NCBI GenBank assembly: GCA_009767595.1
Contig: VSDK01015282.1
Location: 62,001-126,000 of the forward strand
Direction: 5' to 3'
DNA: 64,000 nucleotides
DNA from: Symbiodinium kawagutii
Taxonomy: Eukaryota; Sar; Dinophyceae; Suessiales; Symbiodiniaceae
Shown: positions 9,885 through 19,306 of the stretch, one piece after another
Layout of the letters: every line of letters begins with the position of its first letter
How positions within the stretch are numbered: the stretch's first letter is position 1
Translations under genes and position numbers: made by a program
The notes under the pieces: generated by a model
What the model was told of the DNA's origin: nothing
What the model saw: the letters and a program-made list of their open reading frames with translations, nothing else
The model's database searches: none

Positions 9885-9995
9885 TGGGGGCTTCTTAATA
9901 GCTGGGGGGACCCCCAAAATGGTTGGCTTATTATCATAAATGGTTCATAAACTGGATGATTTGGGGGTATCCTCATTTTGAGGGACACCCCTATG
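9885..9995. mobile_element. F4-family element (diverged)
   Basis: GGCTTCTTAATAGCTGGGGG left and TCCTCATTTTGAGGGACACC right, enclosing the CATAAACTGGATGATTTGGG core. Confidence 0.5.
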
Positions 9996-10790
9996 CACAT
10001 GAAATCATGATCTGTTCTATGGGGACGAAGTCATCATTCTGACTAGCAGCATCTCATCTACTCAGAGTTACTGGATTGTAGGTGGAACGGAAAATCGCAC
10101 GTAGCTCCCGAACCAAAATCGCAGTCATGGTTAATGGATAGCAACAATAGTCATACTGGTGAATAATTAGACATTCTAGCTATCAACTATGGTGCACCAT
10201 TGCATTAGTGATTATATTATCATGGTTAATAGCTCAATCAGTACTATCTCAGCTATTTCTCATTGCAGTATATTACTAATACTAGCTTAACCAGGGTAAA
10301 TCAGAAAATCATAATAGATCAGGGTTCATAGCAATGAGAGATCATAAGCGGATTACAATACCAGCTATTCTTGAAGAACCTTGATCTATGCATAAGAATC
10401 TATCACCAGAAAACAAAAAAGATTTTGTTGTCACTCCTTGACAATGTTAGGAACAATGAACTCATGAACTCCATCACTATTGAAAGCCATTGTTAATTGA
10501 TCAACAATAGCAATACCACCTTTGCTCATAACTCATAACCATTGTAAACAACTTGTCTTGATGACCCTGTTCACAATATTGGCGAATACTCATTGGCATG
10601 CACCTCCATCTTCATTTTCCCTCCTATCTAATTTTGATGGCAAATCACCACATATTGGGCTGCTGGCTGCTGACGTTTTATGGTGGTCAACAGTGTTGAT
10701 TGCCAGTTAATTCGAAACCAGTATCAGCCAGTATCAATCGTTCTTAACCACTATCAGCCATTCTTAATCCTGATCAGCCACTTTTGAGAT
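9996..10790. other. no gene seen
   Basis: AT-rich sequence with AACCAGTATCA and TCAGCCAT words near 10710-10790. Short ORFs here lack codon bias and splice-like borders. Confidence 0.4.
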
Positions 10791-10800
10791 TGGATTAAGA

Positions 10801-11228
10801 ATGGCCACCATTCATCAACCACTATCATCAGCCACCATGGATGATCCACTACGAGGATCCTCAGATTGGTTACTGGTCCAACCTCAACGGTACCGCGGTG
10901 CGTTGATTTCTGAGTTTGCAGACTGCAGTTTGGCCACGTCCAAAGGACGCCTTGGAAAGAGTTTTTTACGGCTGGATGTGCAGCTGGGGTTAGTTCACCA
11001 TAGCTATAAGCCTCATAAGGTAGCTGAACCAAGCCCGTTACGAAACCATGGGATTCGTGACCACTTGCGAAACGTGGGGATGCACATCCAAGTAGGATAT
11101 TCCCATGGGTTCAATCACCTGATAATGTAGTAGCTTATCGTCCCTATAACTTTGGTGAATGTGACCAACTAAGTGGGGATGTACACCCAAGTATGGATGT
11201 AATATCCAGATTTCTTTTCAGGATGTAA
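10801..11228 (+). CDS. exons around an F7 introner, unknown protein
   Basis: First part (to 10970) reads ALISEFADCSLATSKGRLGK then SFL plus CG. The F7 element 10971-11092 starts with GC and ends in AAG; joining CG to T gives arginine and the frame RIFPWVQSPDNVVAYRPYNF continues to a TAA at 11226-11228. A second F7-type 3' end (CACCCAAG, ends at 11191) is in the same phase and is an alternative acceptor. The start of the first exon is not defined; 10801 is only the first ATG in frame. Confidence 0.45.
10971..11092 (+). mobile_element. F7 introner, GC-AG
   Basis: GCTGGATGTGCAGCTGGGGT at the left and CGTGGGGATGCACATCCAAG at the right are near-perfect inverted repeats. Only the first bases depart from symmetry, which puts GC at the donor. 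Confidence 0.6.
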
Positions 11229-11289
11229 TGGTTGGGTGTTAAATGTCCTAATCATCATAATAGAGGGGCTATTCTCTTTGTTGGTTGTA

Positions 11290-11382
11290 TCTATGGGTGT
11301 TTCTCAAATCATCCGGTATTAGCCATTTACAGTAACGATCCATCCTTTTCTTAAGGGGCTCCCCTACTTTGAGAAACCCATA
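11290..11382. mobile_element. F4-family element
   Basis: ATGGGTGTTTCTCAAATCAT left; GGCTCCCCTACTTTGAGAAA right. Confidence 0.55.
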
Positions 11383-12190
11383 GAACCCCTCATATGCTTA
11401 AGATTCTAGAGATCACTCCAAGTGGATCTTCAGGTTAGACCCAACAGGATCTGTAGAATATTGTAGAATAACCGTGGATGATCCGTTGGATCGGTATCAG
11501 TTCATCACGTGATGGGTAACAATGACGGTTAACAATGATGCTTTAATGATTATGGTCTAATGCTGGTTGACAATGATGATTGATGAATATTGCAACATCA
11601 TCAACCATGACTACATCCATGGCTAACCCGGTGGCAAACCATTTGCTAGCCATCATTCATCACCATTTATAGTGGCTAACCCATGGCTAACCAATGGCTT
11701 ATTGGTCTTTGTGTGAAAACCAAATCCACTGGTCTAGGCATAGAAACCATGCAGGCCATATCTCACCAACGGCTGATGGCTGATGGTGGTTAACCATGGT
11801 TATAGAATGATGGCTAATGCTGGTTGAGGGTGGTCAATGGTGGTGAATCACTGATGCAGCTGTAACCATAGACCATAGCATACGTGGATCACATTTTCCG
11901 ACAAACTATTTGAGACATTTTCCGACAAACAAATTTGAGACGGAAAATGACGACTAAGCATGTTATGTTCGGTCCATTGGTTGAAACACAGAAATCAACT
12001 AACAGTTTGATGAACAATTAATTAATCTTCGACCTGGATCGTGCTTGTCCACTTCTCATCCACTGATTGGGATTTACCAACTGCTAAAGGACTAAGGATG
12101 TACTGATGGGTCCCCGCACAAACCATTAGCCTGCGGTAATCTAACATGGCAATGGAAAATCACGATTTATCTGGGCAAGCATCAATAGTT
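11383..12190. other. no gene seen; low-complexity
   Basis: Mixed TGATGGTTAA and AACCATGG words. A direct repeat of ACATTTTCCGACAAACNATTTGAGAC occurs at 11890-11943. No supportable exon. Confidence 0.4.
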
Positions 12191-12197
12191 GGTGGAC

Positions 12198-12322
12198 ATA
12201 TGGCAGTGGGTCAAAACCCCGTGCCCCCTGGTTCCCCTATCATTAACCATTGTTTTCCTTATCATTTGGTTGGTCACTATCCCCTACTATTGGTTGGTTA
12301 ACTGCTTGACCCATAGCCATAT
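12198..12322. mobile_element. F1-family introner-like element
   Basis: ATATGGCAGTGGGTCAAAAC left and GCTTGACCCATAGCCATAT right; interior CCCCTATCATTAACCATTGT. The stretch just after it (12323-12410) recurs almost unchanged at 62950-63030. Confidence 0.75.
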
Positions 12323-12458
12323 CTCGCTGGTATATCCCCTATAGTTGCTAGTTGTTATCCGCTATCATTAACCATTAACCAGCTAATTAAACCATGGGGT
12401 TAGTTGGTCAAATTACCAGAGACTACCCATTTCGTGACCTGGGTCCAGCAACACGCAG

Positions 12459-13444
12459 GCCATTTCCGGGATCTGAGCGCTGCGGCGATCTGGATGTGAG
12501 CGTAGAGTGCAGCAACAGGGACCCCCTCAGCAACTCGGGGTTTCACGACGGTGGGACCCTGCAGGGATAGCAGCGGCTAGCACTTGGTGCCCCAAAACCA
12601 CCAACGAAAACCATTGAAGCAGGTCATGAGGACGACGGAGTTCGAGGACAAGAAACCTGTGATCATTCGATCTGCTTGGTATGCTGTTACTTGGTATGGT
12701 GTTACTTGGTATGCTGTTACTTGGTGACTATTTGAGATTTACGATGTTTGACCGTCTTCGAAGAGAATTCCGCTGGGTGTCAGCGAATTTAAGTGATGAT
12801 TTGTTCGAGATCCATGATTTTTGATGTTCAAAAAGAATGGTTTTGGTTCAGAAGTTGAGTACCAAAGGAAGTGGGTTCTTTTGCCTGGGAATATCTAGCA
12901 ACTCGCAAGGTCGAAGCAATAAGCCGAGTCACGATTATCTGCTCACTTCCAATGCCGCCATTCCGAGTATAATTGCTAAAAAAGTATTAAATAAAACATG
13001 AAATCATGTTGCGATTCTCTTAGATTCGCAGTGTGCAAGAAGACTTTGCGGTGTGAGTCGATCCACGCAGAAGGTGCTGCTTGAGCGCCTCAAGAGAGTG
13101 AAGCCTCGAAGTGCCTTTAAGGCACAGCTGTGCTGCGCAAGTCATTGGGGGTTGAAGTTTCACGTCAGGAATTCATGGAATCCATTGCATTTCCATGGGA
13201 TTTTCACTTCAATCATTTCTGGACATTAAATTTCTGGGCTTGTCTAAAGCCACGGTGGTGCCTACCAACCATCCAAAACCATCCAAGAGGCTATTCTTCA
13301 TAAGGAAACCACCAACTGCGTGGCGTCCAGTTTGACTTGGCGCTGCACCAGTTCGTCAGTCGCAGAGGGAAACCACCAGTGACTTGGGAGTACACCATTT
13401 GTTTGACAAACCCATACTTCGGCTGCATCGAACAGCATCATTGA
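12459..13444 (+). CDS. compact five-exon gene (3' part), unknown protein
   Basis: Proposed exons: 12459-12565 after CACGCAG (PFPGSERCGDLDVSVECSNR, then NSGFHDGGTLQ); 12623-12678 between GAAGCAG and GTATGC (VMRTTEFEDKKPVIIRSA); about 12744-12824 (MFDRLRREFRWVSANLSDDL); 13071 to about 13160 after CACGCAG (KVLLERLKRVKPRSAFKAQL, with a competing frame VEVSRQEFMESIAF); 13331-13444 after GTCCAG (FDLALHQFVSRRGKPPVTWE, ending EQHH-TGA). Introns would be only 60-250 bp, short for this window. No family recognised; exon joins and phases are not all verified. Confidence 0.5.
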
Positions 13445-13586
13445 ATTGAACACCTCTGGTTAACCCTTGCTACCCCTCGTTGACCCCAAACCCCTGTTAA
13501 CCCTGAGCCCTTAACTCTTGTGAGCCCCTATGATTTATCGAAAAAATACAACCACCACATGACATGATCATCACCATCATCAACCC

Positions 13587-13706
13587 CTGGAACCACCAGC
13601 CGGGCCCAGGTAACAACCCTGCGCCCAGTGGCTGAAATCCAGGTGAAAGATCCAGGTCTTGAACCTGAATAGGATGTCCTGGGGCGATAGCATCGTGGGG
13701 AAACAA
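13587..13706 (-). CDS. exon, unknown protein
   Basis: Minus frame FPHDAIAPGHPIQVQDLDLS then PGFQPLGAGLLPGPGWWFQ, ending near a GTTGATG donor. The plus strand is closed by stops here, so strand is fairly safe. Confidence 0.5.
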
Positions 13707-13719
13707 GCTGGGTCAAATG

Positions 13720-13995
13720 ATGGTTAATTAATGATCATGGTTAATGATGGCTCACGATGGTTCACGATGGCTGATGATGGTTGATGATGGTTGATGATGG
13801 TTGATGATGGTTAATGATGGTTGATGATGTTAGTGATGGTCAAAGATAGTGAGTGACGGTGGTTAAGCTTGTGATGGTGAATGGTGGTGGCTAATGGTGG
13901 TTAATTGAACGAGCTGAGCAACCATCAGTGAGAATGGCTAATGGTGGTGGTTAATGATGGTTCATGGTGGTGGTTAATGATGTGAATAGCTATCC
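13720..13995. repeat. GATGGTTGAT/AATGGTGGTTA low-complexity repeat
   Basis: At least five exact GATGGTTGAT units at 13766-13826, then looser TGGTGGTTAATGATGG words. Confidence 0.8.
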
Positions 13996-14055
13996 GATTA
14001 AAAATGAATGGTGGTTTGTGGTGATTAGTTAAGGGTGCTTCAAGATGGTCTGGGT

Positions 14056-14158
14056 CTGGTTGGTGGTTTCAACCCCTATGAAAGCTATCAGTCAGCCGAC
14101 CACAATATGTTGATAATTGTTTAAGGAAAACAAAAATGTCAATTCAACCATCAACCAG
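14056..14158. mobile_element. F3-family introner-like element
   Basis: CTGGTTGGTGGTTTCAACCC left and TCAATTCAACCATCAACCAG right. Confidence 0.65.
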
Positions 14159-14444
14159 TAGGTGATCAACCCCTCGTTGCTGATTATTATCCCCTATTAT
14201 TGACCGTTATTATAACCCTTATGAAAGCTGGTTCAAGATGGTTAATCCCCTTATAGATGGTTATTATTACCCCTATTATGAACCGTTATTCCCTATTACT
14301 AACCATTGTTCAAGATGCCTAATGATGTTTAGATGTGAATCAAACCACCAACCAGTAGTTGCTTTAGGCATTGTTTTTCTTATTTCCCACTAATTATTGG
14401 CCATTATCAATGGTGATAACCACCTATTCATGATGTTGCTGGAG

Positions 14445-14750
14445 GACATGGGGACTGCACCGCCTTTCATCGCCCCAGGTGGGATGAACGGAGCCAACCC
14501 TGAAACGACAATAAAGTCGTGCCCTAGTGACCAAGGATTCAAGTCCGAATGGCGAGCTACGGCTGGATGTGCACCTGGGGTTATAACCATGGTTAGTTTG
14601 GCCCTATACGGTAACTTACAACTACTAGAAACCATGGGTAGTGACCACTGACCCGCCGTGGGGGTGCAGATCCAAGTTGTGACGTTCCTGTCCGAGTCCG
14701 CTTCTGATTCTGATCAGTCAACAGCTGGCAAGGCAAAACAAAGATCAATA
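14445..14750 (+). CDS. two exons around an F7 introner, unknown protein
   Basis: Exon 14445-14561 reads DMGTAPPFIAPGGMNGANPE and PSDQGFKSEWRAT. Removal of 14562-14669 (GC...TGCAG) joins in phase 0 to IQVVTFLSESASDSDQSTAG and KAKQRSI. The 3' limit is unclear because a (TA)n tract follows at 14815-14835. A minus frame is also open over the first exon. Confidence 0.45.
14562..14669 (+). mobile_element. F7 introner, GC-AG
   Basis: GCTGGATGTGCACCTGGGGT left; right end GTGGGGGTGCAGATCCAAGT. Here the acceptor that keeps phase is the TGCAG inside the right repeat, nine bases before the AAG used at 11092. Confidence 0.5.
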
Positions 14751-14952
14751 ACGTTTGTTTGCAAAGCATATAGATACGTATTTCAAAAATACCTATATAC
14801 ATTTCAAAAAAAGTATATATATATATATATATGTCTACATATATACTGTATATACATCTGTACACTACGTGTCTTCATCAATCCTCGACGATCTCAGTGA
14901 CCAACAACAACTCTGCTGAAACTCATCGAATAAAATGGCCGTGGGTCACTAC

Positions 14953-15048
14953 CCTGGACAGTCTTTGTTGGGATGTTCAGCTGTCCATTTTTCGTCACCA
15001 TCTGGCGCCGGCTCCACCTTGTCGTACTCCTGCTCTCCATGCGAGGGT
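14953..15048 (-). CDS. exon, unknown protein
   Basis: CTGAAACAG acceptor, then PSHGEQEYDKVEPAPDGDEK and WTAEHPNKDCP, ending at GG|GTAGTG. The composition is acidic and natural. Plus frames are open too, so strand is not certain. Confidence 0.45.
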
Positions 15049-15442
15049 CTGTTTCAGGCCTGCATCCATGGGCCAGGTTGCGATGATAAATCGCCGTGTA
15101 GCAACTCTACTTTATTCGTGGTGACCCTTAGTGATGTTCATCATTAATGACTTAATTGATCAGTCGATTACAAACATTATCAGGCGATGATTGCCAATGA
15201 TGAACCAGGCCATTTTTTCCAGTTTTTGACCTTGATTTAACATTATTAGCCGAGATCAACCAGTATTGAGTATCCATTGAAAATCAGCAGCAACCATCAT
15301 TGAACATTGAATGAGGTTGCCGATGCTAACAACAGTTTACAGTCATCTGCGACTCTTGCATGCAGCTACAAGTTAAGGCATTGATTATAGCATTTGCTTG
15401 TCCTACAAGTATCATGTAAGTACTTGATGATTGAAGAGTAAA

Positions 15443-15523
15443 TTGGCAGTGGGTCAAAACCCTGTACCCCTGGTTGGTCATTATAGGTCATTATTGATGG
15501 TTAATATTGACCCATAGCCAATT
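15443..15523. mobile_element. F1-family element, internally deleted (about 80 bp)
   Basis: ATTGGCAGTGGGTCAAAACC left, TAATATTGACCCATAGCCAA right, with most of the interior missing. Confidence 0.65.
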
Positions 15524-15548
15524 GTTTTAGTCGATCTAGAAATTGCAG

Positions 15549-15983
15549 TATTAGTGTTTGCCGCATTGCCCTGCAAGGTATGGGCCGGGTTGCAACCTAC
15601 ACCGGATTCAATCACGAAGCCAAGCCGCAGCAAGTGAAGGACGAGAAAAAGGGTTGCTCAATGCATATATATGGCTATGGGTCAATATTAACCAGCAATA
15701 ATGGGGGTTACTAACCGACAATAAAAAAGCAAACTAATGGTTAATGATGGGGAACCAGGGGTACAGGGTTTTGACCCACAGCCATATCATGCCCAATGCA
15801 TACAATTTTGCATCCCCCTTTCAAATGCACAAACGGAATTCTGTTTCTATGACCATAGACTCTGGAGGTCCTCCTATCTCATTCCAGCCCCAAGATATTT
15901 GCAGTACAGCAACCAACATCTTAGTATCAAGCGCCAGAACAAGCACGATCCAAAATGATCATGCAACCAAGAATAAGACTTGA
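15549..15983 (+). CDS. two-exon 3' end of an unknown protein, split by an F1 introner
   Basis: Acceptor ATTGCAG (ends 15548). Exon 15549-15671 reads CRIALQGMGRVATYTGFNHE then AKPQQVKDEKKGCSMHI plus TG. Removing 15672-15781 joins TG to C as cysteine, and the frame runs on as HIMPNAYNFASPFQMHKRNS, then DSGGPPISFQPQDICS, to TGA at 15981-15983. Forty codons before and 66 after are open. Function unknown. Confidence 0.6.
15672..15781 (+). mobile_element. F1 introner acting as a GC-AG intron
   Basis: Donor ATATG|GCTATGGGTCAA and acceptor TTGACCCACAG|CCATAT sit at the same place in the two inverted ends. 110 bases. Confidence 0.65.
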
Positions 15984-16130
15984 GGACGTCCAAGAGTGGC
16001 GCACCCCGGAAGTCAATAGTGTTCCCCACTGAAATTCATCATCCAGTAGCCAGGCACCATCCTCGGGCAGCGCTGGTGTTGATATCAAGGAAGTGGCAGT
16101 ACACCTTATTGACGATTCTTAAACACTGTC
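15984..16130 (+). CDS. possible coding fragment
   Basis: Plus frame EDVQEWRTPEVNSVPH-TGA, then in the same frame SSSSQAPSSGSAGVDIKEVA and VHLIDDS-TAA. Could be a further exon or a decayed copy; borders not found. Confidence 0.25.
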
Positions 16131-16437
16131 CTTAACCACATGATATATGGGTTGATTGGTTGATTGTACAAATCCCGCTTGGTTATATTAGATACCCTCT
16201 TGTAAGCCAATCTGGAAGTTAAGAATTACCAAGTTCTGTAGGTCATCGAGCGAAAATGGTGGAATTTCCAGTTCCCAGTGAGTTTATCAGGCGGTAGGCA
16301 GTACAGTAGTGGTCACCAGTTAGTAGACACGACCAGTTAGTAGACACGACCAGTTGATGACCAAGAACCAGATAAAACTCGAGCCGGCTGATAGTAGTAA
16401 CCATGATATCCAAAAATACGAAAAATTGAAAGCAAGC

Positions 16438-16447
16438 NNNNNNNNNN
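16438..16447. other. assembly gap (10 N)
   Basis: Ten N in a row, about 90 bases beyond the stop of the RCC1-like gene. Confidence 0.95.
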
Positions 16448-16537
16448 GTCAGCAGGAGCGACTACCTTGCTGATCAACCTGGTGATCGGTGGTCCCTTGG
16501 CCATTTCTTCAGCTTGGAAACTGCGCATCTCTCCAGA

Positions 16538-17818
16538 CTACGTGAGACGCCGGCGCTTGCAGCTTTGAGTCACATCGGAAATTGTGGCTCCAGGATTTGC
16601 ATGGCACACTTTGGCCAACAGCTGTCCATCAGGCATAACCACGCGAAGGCTCTGCAGGCTTGTTTTCAACTCAATGGCAAGGTCCTTGTGTGTTTCCCAG
16701 ACCAAATCTGACCCCTGCACGTTCAAGCGTAACTGCTCTTCCCCCGCCAAGTTTGAACACACCAATGTCAATGCATCACCGGAAGACTCAAAATCGAGTT
16801 GAACAGCCACAGCTCTATCAAGTGACATATCGCTGGTGTAGCTGACGCCAGGCTCCAAAGATGGAATGTCGCACTCCCCTTGGACATTGCGCCCGCAAGC
16901 AACAACCCTACCGTCACTCCGAAGAAGCACTGTGTGAAACCGGCCAGCAGAAACCTGGATGTATGACAGCCCCTCGTCCAACAGTGGAATGTTGCATTGT
17001 CCGTTGCCATTGTGCCCACAAGCAACAACACTACCGTCACTGCGAAGAAGCACTGTGTGGTACAAGCCCCCAGAAACCTGGGTGTACGACAGCCCCTGAT
17101 CCAACAGTGGAATGTTGCATTGTCCGTTGCCATTGTGCCCACAAGCAACAACACTACCGTCACTGCGAAGAAGCACTGTGTGGTACAAGCCCCCAGAAAC
17201 CTGGGTGTACGACAGCCCCTGATCCAACAGTGGAATGTTGCATTGTCCGTTGCCATTGTCCCCACAAGCAGCAATGCTACCGTCACTGCGAAGAAGCACT
17301 GTGTGGTACAAGCCAGCAGAAACATGGATGTATGACAGCCCCTCATCCAACAGTGGAATGTTGCATTGTCCGTTGCCGTTGTGCCCACAAGCAACAACAC
17401 TACCGTCACTGCGAAGAAGCACTGTGTGGTACAAGCCCCCAGAAACCTGGGTGTACGACAGCCCCTTATCCAACAGTGGAATGTTGCATTCGAAGTCCTC
17501 ATTGCGCCCAGCAGCAATAACACTACCGTCACTCCGAAGAAGCACGGTGTGGTACAAGCCAGCAGAAACCTGGGTGTATGACAGCCCGTCATCCAACAGT
17601 GGAATGTTGCATTGTCCTTTGCAATTGACCCCACAAGCAACAACACTACCATCACTCCGAAGAAGCACTGTGTGTGCATCTCCTGCAGAAACCTGGATGT
17701 ACGACACTCCGTCATCCAAAATTGGAATGTTGCATTGTCCGCCGTAATTTTCCCCCTCAGCAACAACGCTACCGTCACTGCGAAGAAGAACTGTGTGGAA
17801 TCCGCCTGCATGTGCCAT
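16538..17818 (-). CDS. RCC1-like repeat protein
   Basis: Uninterrupted 426-codon frame from ATG at 17818 to TGA at 16538. It holds eight tandem 41-residue units (residues about 5-332) with the core HTVLLRSDGSVVACG and QCNIPLLD, the pattern of RCC1 beta-propeller blades. Units 4-7 are nearly identical at the DNA level (123-bp period), which points to recent duplication or gene conversion. The last about 94 residues differ: a strand-rich part (AVAVQLDFESSGDALTLVC), then SLRVVMPDGQLLAKV, which recalls a ubiquitin-like fold, and a basic tail CKRRRLT. RCC1 blades usually mediate protein contacts or Ran exchange; which applies here is not known. A (CA)n run just upstream and an open but shifted frame to 17928 leave the start slightly uncertain. 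Confidence 0.88.
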   Translation of the reverse strand: MAHAGGFHTVLLRSDGSVVAEGENYGGQCNIPILDDGVSYIQVSAGDAHTVLLRSDGSVVACGVNCKGQCNIPLLDDGLSYTQVSAGLYHTVLLRSDGSVIAAGRNEDFECNIPLLDKGLSYTQVSGGLYHTVLLRSDGSVVACGHNGNGQCNIPLLDEGLSYIHVSAGLYHTVLLRSDGSIAACGDNGNGQCNIPLLDQGLSYTQVSGGLYHTVLLRSDGSVVACGHNGNGQCNIPLLDQGLSYTQVSGGLYHTVLLRSDGSVVACGHNGNGQCNIPLLDEGLSYIQVSAGRFHTVLLRSDGRVVACGRNVQGECDIPSLEPGVSYTSDMSLDRAVAVQLDFESSGDALTLVCSNLAGEEQLRLNVQGSDLVWETHKDLAIELKTSLQSLRVVMPDGQLLAKVCHANPGATISDVTQSCKRRRLT

Positions 17819-17829
17819 TCCTCGTCTGG

Positions 17830-17860
17830 ATCTAGAGCGATTTGTGTGTGTGTGTTAGTG
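17830..17860. repeat. short (TG)n microsatellite upstream of the RCC1-like gene
   Basis: TTGTGTGTGTGTGTTAGTG. On the minus strand an open frame ending ALDPDEEWHMQA enters the gene in another frame here; an indel in this run could link it. Confidence 0.6.
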
Positions 17861-18076
17861 TCTCGGGCCACAGTTTGAAGCTGCAATGTGCCATAAAAAT
17901 ACTGACAGCTTCTGACATTTGTGCGCATGTATCAAGAAGTACAATAAGCCTACTACGCTGATTCTGTAATCCCATATGAACAGTCTACTGAGTCTACTGT
18001 TGATTCCGGTGTGATACTGTGTGTAATGATTCCCTGTGATATAATCACCCAGCAATCTTAAGCGTTGCTATCCCAC

Positions 18077-18159
18077 CATGCGCAGCCAACAGCTTGATCA
18101 ACAGCAGCTGCATGGCTCAACAGCAGGTGTCTCTTTCGATGCTCTGGTGATCAATCGCT
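18077..18159 (+). CDS. possible first exon
   Basis: ATG-started frame MRSQQLDQQQLHGSTAGVSF then DALVINR-TAG; CAGCAG|GTGTCTC is a candidate donor. It would precede the kinase-like exon at 18164-18335 and runs divergently from the RCC1-like gene. Confidence 0.33.
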
Positions 18160-18163
18160 AGCA

Positions 18164-19014
18164 ATGAAAACGGGTGGCATATCAACAATAACCGGCGTGT
18201 TGAGAAATTTCCACTTTCATGGCTCAGTAGCAACACCAAAGATATCCTGGCGCCTAGTCACACTTGGCAGAGGCAACTCAGGGAGCATCCACGAGGTGAG
18301 GGAGCACCCCAACACCATCGTCAAAGTCGCGGAAGGTGCTCAAACCACCAGTAATTAACCAACATACGATGCAATTTATGAATCAATTACCAGTAATCAT
18401 CATTAATCATCATTGACCATCATTTACCATGACTACTGTAATCATCATTAATCATGATTAATCAACCATTTGCTTCACTGCTTGACAGCCCCAAATGGGT
18501 CTTTCTCAAAATAAGGGTCCCCCCAAATCATCAAATATAAAACATTTATAGTAATAAACCAACGTAAGCCAACCATAACTTTGGGGTTCCCTATTTTAGG
18601 AAACACTCATTTTTGGGATGGTTGAATTCTTGAGTCATAGCTCACTATTTTTTGGGGTCCCCATGGCTCAAAAAAAATCAATGGGTTTGTATCATTCTCG
18701 TTGGTCATTCTCCCTTCTGTTTAACCATTATTCATGGAGCGATAAGCCCATAGTTAACCAATATTAATCATAGTTAACCAGTATCAACCAGATATGATAG
18801 ATAAATCCAAATCTGGTTGATACTGGTTAACTATGGGTTGATAATTGTAGCTAACCCATAGTTAGCCCATAGTTAACCATAACCAGATATCAGCAGCCGT
18901 CCAAATTTCAGAAAGAGCTCGACTCCCGCCGCCGACCTTCTACGAGATCTCGTCGTGCCGTGGGCCGTGTGAACCTGGAAGCATGGCGTGGTCCGAAAAG
19001 ATGATCAATGCTGG
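18164..19014 (+). CDS. two exons with a protein-kinase-like glycine loop
   Basis: Exon 18164-18335 contains RLVTLGRGNSGSIHEVREHP and NTIVKVAE: a GxGxxG loop followed at the right distance by a VxK lysine, as in kinase subdomains I-II. Donor GAAG|GTGCTC. The next exon from 18912 (after AAATTTCAG) joins G to AA and reads RARLPPPTFYEISSCRGPCE and MAWSEKMINAG. No catalytic HRD or DFG motif was found within reach, so a kinase identity is only suggested. Confidence 0.45.
18495..18612. mobile_element. F4-family element
   Basis: ATGGGTCTTTCTCAAAATAA left and GGTTCCCTATTTTAGGAAAC right, enclosing CCCCCCAAATCATCAAA. It lies in the intron between 18335 and 18912. Confidence 0.6.
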
Positions 19015-19024
19015 GGAATGTTAG

Positions 19025-19155
19025 GTCCATATTAATGGTGGTTCATAAGGGTTTATAAGGGTGGTTTATAAGGGTTCATGGTGGTTCATAAGGGTTTATG
19101 AGGGTGGTTTATAAGGGTTATTGGTGGTTTACAAGGGTTAATACTGGTTCATAAG
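19025..19155. repeat. GGTTCATAAGGGTTTATAAGGGTGG repeat
   Basis: Five loose copies of GGTTTATAAGGGT with GGTTCATAAGGGT variants. Confidence 0.7.
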
Positions 19156-19201
19156 AAGTTGATGGTTTCTTGGATCATCCCCCTTCACAGCTGGTAACTG
19201 C

Positions 19202-19306
19202 CTAGCTGATTGGCGGTTGAACCACTCCGTCATGAAAAATATACGCAAGTCAACCAACCATTTGTCAATACAATTGGAAAAATGAAACATGTTTGAAACC
19301 ACCAAC
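19202..19306. mobile_element. F3-family introner-like element
   Basis: CTGATTGGCGGTTGAACCAC left and TGTTTGAAACCACCAACCAG right. Confidence 0.65.

Noticed and set aside
16768..17928. Long open frames of 386 aa (minus) and 219, 170 and 112 aa (plus) over the RCC1-like gene
   Set aside because: They are shifted or antisense translations of the 123-bp repeat; only the 426-codon frame gives RCC1 blades.
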